NCBI GenBank assembly: GCA_035502655.1 | Contig: DATJUF010000119.1 | Location: 1-18,917 of the forward strand | Length of the DNA: 18,917 nucleotides | Source: DATJUF01 sp035502655 | GTDB taxonomy: Bacteria; Desulfobacterota; Binatia; Binatales; Binataceae | Direction: 5' to 3' | Part shown: in pieces, positions 14,517-18,917 of the stretch | Layout of the letters: every line of letters begins with the position of its first letter | Numbering within the stretch: position 1 is the stretch's first letter | The notes under the pieces: model-generated | Told to the model about the DNA's origin: nothing | Seen by the model: the letters and a program-made list of their open reading frames with translations, nothing else | The model's database searches: none | Program-made: the position numbers and the translations under genes

Positions 14517-15059
14517 ATGACTAATGCGTCAAATGGTAAGACCATTGCATTTTTATTGACCAATGGGGTGGAAGAGGCCGAATTGGCTGAACCCCGCAAA
14601 GCTTTGGAGGCCGCAGGAGCGAAATGTTCGATTGTCTCACCATCGGAGAATGAAATCCAGGCGATGAATCACCATGAGAAAGGCAGCAAGTTCAAGGTAG
14701 ACATTTCATTGGCTGAAGCGAATCCGGCTGACTACGATGCACTGGTTCTGCCGGGTGGAGTTGCGAATCCGGACGAACTGCGGACGGTATCAAAGGCCGT
14801 TCAATTTGTGCAGGCATTCGTGCACGAAAATAAACCTATCGCAGCAATCTGTCATGGGCCATGGATGCTGGTTGAGGCGGACGCTGTTCACGGGCATACG
14901 CTTACATCCTGGCCGTCACTCGCCACGGACATTCGGAATGCCGGAGGAAAATGGATAGACAGGGAAGTAGTACGCGATGGGGAAATCACAACGAGCCGCA
15001 AGCCGTCGGACATTCCAGCTTTTAACCGGGCTGTAATCGATGCGTTCGGGCTGAGATAG
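14517..15059 (+). CDS. PfpI/DJ-1 family protein (type 1 glutamine amidotransferase-like)
   Basis: A cytoplasmic DJ-1/PfpI-superfamily protein. Members are described as intracellular proteases, glyoxalases/deglycases or general stress proteins; which applies here is open. It is 180 aa, a typical length for the YhbO/PfpI branch. The Glu-bearing motif NGVEEAEL is at 16-23, LVLPGGVANPDEL at 76-88, the nucleophile elbow AAICHGPW at 109-116 with Cys112-His113, and the C-terminal SRKPSDIPAFN motif is present. The start is supported by AAGGAG 10 nt before the ATG. It is followed by a second LLM oxidoreductase after 50 bp on the same strand, perhaps co-transcribed. Confidence 0.93.
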   Translation: MTNASNGKTIAFLLTNGVEEAELAEPRKALEAAGAKCSIVSPSENEIQAMNHHEKGSKFKVDISLAEANPADYDALVLPGGVANPDELRTVSKAVQFVQAFVHENKPIAAICHGPWMLVEADAVHGHTLTSWPSLATDIRNAGGKWIDREVVRDGEITTSRKPSDIPAFNRAVIDAFGLR

Positions 15060-15109
15060 CAAATTGTGAGCAATCGGCGCTGACGCTTAGGATCGCGCCG
15101 TGAAAATTA

Positions 15110-15943
15110 ATGCGTTTCGGCCTTGATATTCCACTGACCGGTGTCTTTAGTGATCTGACAGTCGTAGCAAATGTAGCCCAAGAGGCTGAAGCATATGGGT
15201 GGGACGGATGCTTCGTCTGGGATCATTTGAGGATAGCCGGGACTAGGCAACTCGCTGACCCATGGCTGGCACTGGCCTTGATCGCCCAAGCGACTAAGAG
15301 AATTCGTTTCGGACCTTTGGTGACCCCGCTATTCAGGCGTCATCTGGGCAAACTGGCGTATGAGACTGTTAGCCTCGATCACTTGTCGGACGGGCGCTTA
15401 GTCTTTGGTGTGGGGCTTGGTTCCGATGTCTTTGGTGAGATTAGCGCATTCGGCGGACCGCTGGACGATCGCGTTCGCGCAGAAATGCTTGACGAGGGGT
15501 TGACCGTGCTCACGGGGTTATGGAGCGGCCAGCCTTTTGATTTCGAGGGTAAGCACATTCGCATCAAGCGGGCACAGGTAAATCCGCCATGTCTGCAGTC
15601 ACCTCGGATTCCAATATGGATTGCTGCTTCCTGGCGGCACAAGCGGCCAATGCGCCGCGCTGCACGTTATGATGGCGTGGTCCCTGTGCGAGGGGATTTA
15701 TCAGGTCCGTTAACTCCTGAGGAAGTTCGGGAAATGGGCGCTTACATTAAGGGCTTTCGCTCCGCGGATAATGCTTTTGATGTACTTCATTTTGGTCTCA
15801 CCAATGGGCTACAGCCGGCCGATGCCCGGAAGCTGGCCGCTTCCTACGGCTTGGCCGGCGTCACATGGTGGATCGAAACTCTGCCGCTTGAAGCACAGCT
15901 CGATCAAGTTCTCGAGCGGGTTCGCCTCGGTCCACCGTTGTGA
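15110..15943 (+). CDS. LLM-class flavin-dependent oxidoreductase, short form
   Basis: A second luciferase-like TIM-barrel oxidoreductase, 277 aa, of a different subgroup from the one at 7777-8784. Landmarks are MRFGLDIPLTG, EAYGWDGCFVWDHL (29-42), DPWLALALIAQATKRIRFGP, HLGKLAYETVSLDHLSDGRL then VFGVGLGSD (the LLM core), and the C-terminal GVTWWIETLP seen in F420-type members. Substrate unknown; F420 is more likely than FMN by subgroup resemblance only. The ATG at 15110 has no visible SD. It is flanked by pfpI and, 61 bp on, by the broken oxidase gene. Confidence 0.88.
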   Translation: MRFGLDIPLTGVFSDLTVVANVAQEAEAYGWDGCFVWDHLRIAGTRQLADPWLALALIAQATKRIRFGPLVTPLFRRHLGKLAYETVSLDHLSDGRLVFGVGLGSDVFGEISAFGGPLDDRVRAEMLDEGLTVLTGLWSGQPFDFEGKHIRIKRAQVNPPCLQSPRIPIWIAASWRHKRPMRRAARYDGVVPVRGDLSGPLTPEEVREMGAYIKGFRSADNAFDVLHFGLTNGLQPADARKLAASYGLAGVTWWIETLPLEAQLDQVLERVRLGPPL

Positions 15944-16004
15944 TGAATTAATATAAACCACGGACAGCAGCATTATGACCAGTCCCTTCAGGAATGAACA
16001 ATAG

Positions 16005-17339
16005 ATGGCTGTCAAGCAATACCTACGCGGTGCTTCGAATCAGCTTGGTCAGGCGGCGCTACGTAAACTGAGCAATAGTTTTACGGGCGAGATCATACTT
16101 CCTGGCGATCTCCGTTATCTGAATGCGCGGAAGGTATGGAACCGCGCAGTGAAAAAATTCCCCATAGTGATTGCTCGCTGCGCGACTCGCGAGGATGTGA
16201 AGCGCGCCATCGAATTTGCACATCATGATGATCTGACAATTGCTATACGCGGTGGGGGGCACAGCTTTGCTGGTCACGGCGTCTGCGATGGCGGTATGGT
16301 TATCGACCTCTCCCTGATGAAACGGGTATCGATAGTTCCTCGCGCCGCTTTGGTACAAATCGATGCAGGTGTCCTCGCTCATGAACTGGATTACTCGACC
16401 CAGGCGTTTGACCTGGCGGTCCCGCTGGGGTCTTGTCCTACAGTTGGTGTCGCCGGCTATGCGCTTGGTGGTGGAGAGAGCGCACTCACTCCCAAGTTCG
16501 GCTATGCCTGCGATAGTATAAGGCAGGTTGAAATATTCACGGCCGATTGCCAGATGCTGATTGCGAATAAAAATCAGCATGAAGACCTATTCTGGGCGGT
16601 GCGAGGCGCAGGAGCAAATTTCGGAGTTGTCGTGTCGCTCACATTCTTAGTCATCCGGTCGCGAAGGTTTTGTCGGGCCATCTTAAATATCCAATCAGGC
16701 AGGCGGCTAGGGTGCTCGCTTTCATCAAGGAGTATGCGCCCTGCATTCCCGATGATCTGTTTCTCACCGTGGCAGTCCTACCTAATCCGGGTGAACGAAT
16801 GCTCGACGTTGGCTTAGTGTGGCCGAGTCCACCCCAACACGGCGGCCAGGTGCTTCGTCCTCTGCGGACTTTTCTTGAGCCGCTCCAGGATACTATCAGC
16901 ATTCGCGACTATCTACAGGAACAGCAAACAGGAACCGACGGTCCCGCCGATGGTCACTATGCGAGTTGCCGGCGCGGCGGACACCTGGAAGATCTAACCA
17001 GCGAAACCATCGCTGCGATAGTCGAACACGCTTCCGACTCAGCGAGCGAAGCGAGCGGTATTACGATGATTTACTGGCATGGGCCTTGGTGCTCAATTTC
17101 CCAAGATAACGCCTTTGGGTTTCGGCGGACCAGGTATGAGTATTGGATTCACTCGTATTGGCAGGCAGCCCGCGAGCGCGCGAAGGCGTTGGCATGGGTG
17201 CAGAAGTTCTTCGCTGCGATGGTACCGTTTTCAACGGGCGCGATTTACGTCAACGATCTAGAAAATGAAGGCGAGGCACGCCCCGGATAATCTGTTTCAC
17301 GTGAACCAGAACATTCGGCCGGTCACGTGCCGTAACTAG
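16005..17339 (+). pseudogene. Broken FAD-linked oxidase (GOOX/berberine-bridge type)
   Basis: An intact relative would oxidise a sugar, alcohol or alkaloid-like substrate with covalently bound FAD. The first frame (16005 to about 16650) encodes the FAD-binding PCMH domain. RGGGHSFAG carries His86 and GSCPTVGVAGYALGGG carries Cys144, the pair that binds FAD bicovalently in this family. At about 16650 the frame is lost: TFLV should continue to HPVAKVLSGHL, which is read one base off. That second frame runs to YVNDLENEGEAR and stops at 17290. The C-terminal signature PDNLFHVNQNIRP is readable in the first frame again (17283-17321), and the roughly 20 residues expected between the two are missing. 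A frameshift plus an apparent deletion argue for decay rather than a read error. An LLM gene lies upstream. Confidence 0.8.
17293..17308. other. parS-like ParB-binding site
   Basis: TGTTTCACGTGAACCA matches the 16-bp parS consensus TGTTtCACGTGAAACA at 15 of 16 positions, with a TTCACGTGAA palindrome at its centre. ParB binds such sites to organise and segregate the chromosome. It lies in the remnant coding for LFHVNQ of the oxidase, a conserved family motif, so the match may be a by-product of coding sequence. No parA or parB is in the window. Confidence 0.4.
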
Positions 17340-17369
17340 GATTCCAAGTTATAGTCCATGCCAGGCTGA

Positions 17370-18917
17370 TCATTGCCTGTGCGGCTTCATACCCTGGGCG
17401 AATTCCCGGAGCGACTGGCTGATGATTCCCGCTTCATTCGGATTGGCTTTGCTTAAGGCCGAAGCAAACTTGGCAGCATTCGCCAGCGTGATATGCGGCG
17501 GCAGCGGCGGTACGTCAGGATCTGTAATCGCGTCGATCACGCAGGGGCGGTCAGCCGCCAGCGCTTCATCCCAGGCGCGAACGAGATCCTCTGGCTGCTC
17601 GACCCGAATGTCCTTCAGGCCCAGTGATTCGGCATATTCTGCATAGCGGAAATCGGGCAGGTCTTGCGACGCCTCGAACTTGGGATCTCCAGTCATGATC
17701 CTGAGTTCCCAGGTTACTTGATTAAGATCATTATTGTTAAGAACGAGAACTATAAGCTTGGGATTGCTCCACTCCTGCCAGTACTTGGCGATTGTGATCA
17801 GGCCATTGTTCCCGTTCATTTGCATGGCGCCGTCGCCGGTCATTGCGATGACCGGGCGTTCGGGAAAGCAGAACTTCGCGGCGATCGCATATGGCACTCC
17901 TGGCCCCATGGTTGCGAGATTGCCGGACAGCGAAGCTTTCATGCCGGGCCTGATCTTCAGATCGCGTGCAAACCAGTTGGCTGCTGAGCCTGAATCGGAA
18001 CTGAGAATGCAATTGTCCGGCAGCCGGGGCGAGAGCTCCCAAAACACCCGCTGCGGATTGATCGGCTGCTTGCCGCTCATGGCTCTCGCCTCGAGCACTT
18101 TCCACCATTCCGCCACCTTATGCTCGATGCCTTCACGCCAGCTGCGATCGCTCTTGCGCTCCAGATGAGGGATTAGCAGCCGCAGAGTTTCGCGGGCATC
18201 GCCAACTAGATTGACCTCGGTCGGAAACCTGATGCCCAGCATGCGGCCATCAATATCAATCTGCACTCCCCGCGCCTGTCCTTCCTTCGGCAGGAACTCA
18301 GAGTAGGGAAAGCTTGTGCCCACCATCAACAGAGTGTCGCATTCCATCATCAAGTCGTAGCTTGGCTTAGTCCCCAGCAGGCCGATGGCACCAGTAACAA
18401 ATGGAAGATCATCAGGCAGCACGGCCTTGCCCAGCAGCGCCTTCGCGATCCCCGCGCCAAGCAGATCGGCTGCTTCAGTCAGCTCGCCGGCCGCGTGCTG
18501 CAAGTCCTTTTGCGCCGGGACCACAAAAGGAGTGCTATAGGCCGCGCTCGAATGAATGGTGCCGTGGGCGCGCGGCGGCTCCTCCGCATCCATTTCCTGA
18601 AGATCCTTCGGCACAATGATGCACGTGACGGTACGCTGCGAACGGGCAATGCGCATCGCGCGGTCGGCCAGGTGGCGCATCTGCGACGGCACCGAAGCCA
18701 TCTCGGCATATTCGCTCGCGACATCTTTGAACAGGCTGACTAGATCGACTTCCTGCTGAAAGCGCCCGCCGATTGACGCGCGCGCCGCCTGGCCCACGAT
18801 CGCGACCACCGGCTGATGATCCAGCTTGGCGTCGTACAGGCCGTTCAGAAGATGAATCGCGTCCGGGCCCGAAGTTGCCATGCACACGCCAACTTCGCCG
18901 GTGAACTTCGCATGCGC
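17370..18917 (-). CDS. Thiamine-diphosphate-dependent pyruvate oxidase-like enzyme, 5'-truncated by the window edge
   Basis: A TPP-requiring decarboxylase/oxidase of the acetolactate synthase-pyruvate oxidase superfamily; the true substrate is unknown. The frame is open to base 18917, so the start and the catalytic Glu region lie outside. The visible 515 residues include the end of the Pyr domain (GVCMATSGPDAIHLLNGLYD), the central domain, and the PP domain with GDGAMQM, then LVLNNNDLNQVTWE (the GDG-NN metal/TPP motif). Two oddities: SGPD replaces the usual SGPG, and DLQHAAG runs directly into ELTEAADLLGAG, where relatives have about 20 more residues including the first strand of the central Rossmann-like fold. 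The remaining C-terminus, to GMKPHRQ, looks intact. It converges with the broken oxidase. Confidence 0.88.
   Translation of the reverse strand, partial: AHAKFTGEVGVCMATSGPDAIHLLNGLYDAKLDHQPVVAIVGQAARASIGGRFQQEVDLVSLFKDVASEYAEMASVPSQMRHLADRAMRIARSQRTVTCIIVPKDLQEMDAEEPPRAHGTIHSSAAYSTPFVVPAQKDLQHAAGELTEAADLLGAGIAKALLGKAVLPDDLPFVTGAIGLLGTKPSYDLMMECDTLLMVGTSFPYSEFLPKEGQARGVQIDIDGRMLGIRFPTEVNLVGDARETLRLLIPHLERKSDRSWREGIEHKVAEWWKVLEARAMSGKQPINPQRVFWELSPRLPDNCILSSDSGSAANWFARDLKIRPGMKASLSGNLATMGPGVPYAIAAKFCFPERPVIAMTGDGAMQMNGNNGLITIAKYWQEWSNPKLIVLVLNNNDLNQVTWELRIMTGDPKFEASQDLPDFRYAEYAESLGLKDIRVEQPEDLVRAWDEALAADRPCVIDAITDPDVPPLPPHITLANAAKFASALSKANPNEAGIISQSLREFAQGMKPHRQ

Noticed and set aside
14066..14599. 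177-codon minus-strand open frame overlapping the start of pfpI
   Set aside because: It begins inside a well-supported gene, has no recognisable domain and an unusual composition; most likely a chance frame.
16059..16580. 173-codon minus-strand frame over the oxidase remnant
   Set aside because: The plus strand carries a clear FAD-binding domain here; the antisense frame is a shadow.
17323..17330. Second CACGTG core next to the parS-like site
   Set aside because: Its flanks do not match parS, and CACGTG is expected several times in a window this size.
18530..18541. GAGTGCTATAG resembling a CIRCE half-site
   Set aside because: It is a single half inside the TPP enzyme coding sequence, with no partner repeat and no heat-shock gene nearby.

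Overview
This window comes from a Gram-negative chromosome of moderately high GC content. The evidence is a TonB-dependent outer-membrane receptor, a TonB protein and periplasmic signal peptides. Two luciferase-like (LLM) flavin oxidoreductases, a thiamine-diphosphate enzyme and a GOOX-like flavin oxidase would suit a soil bacterium such as Binatota, Acidobacteriota or a deep proteobacterial-type lineage. That placement is inference only; nothing here fixes the phylum.

Layout. 1-699 (+) is the 3' part of aroE. 809-6456 (-) is a heat-shock locus, transcribed hrcA, then a small secreted Cys-rich protein, grpE, dnaK and dnaJ. It has a good extended -10 promoter before hrcA but no recognisable CIRCE operator. 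6737-7680 is a graveyard: a beta-propeller gene remnant (-) with an in-frame TGA, abutting the N-terminal scrap of a type I phosphodiesterase (+). 7777-13957 is a B12 locus. tonB, cobQ and an LLM oxidoreductase run on the minus strand. A cobalamin riboswitch and a BtuB-like receptor run divergently on the plus strand. 14517-15943 (+) carries a PfpI/DJ-1 protein and a second LLM oxidoreductase. 16005-17339 (+) is a broken flavin oxidase. 17370-18917 (-) is a TPP-dependent pyruvate-oxidase-like enzyme cut by the window edge.

How it works together. HrcA should repress, and GrpE/DnaK/DnaJ form the Hsp70 cycle. In the B12 locus the receptor would be shut off by cobalamin through a Shine-Dalgarno-sequestering hairpin. 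The TonB beside it could energise the receptor, and CobQ would amidate the corrin ring.

The less ordinary signals are: (a) an exact 13-bp inverted repeat bracketing the grpE reading frame from its start codon to its stop codon, with a competing hairpin over the dnaK ribosome-binding region; (b) a small disulfide-rich exported protein inside the hrcA-grpE-dnaK locus; (c) a 15/16 match to the ParB-binding parS site inside the decayed oxidase; (d) several genes with frameshifts, nonsense codons or apparent deletions. No mobile element, CRISPR array, rRNA or tRNA was found.
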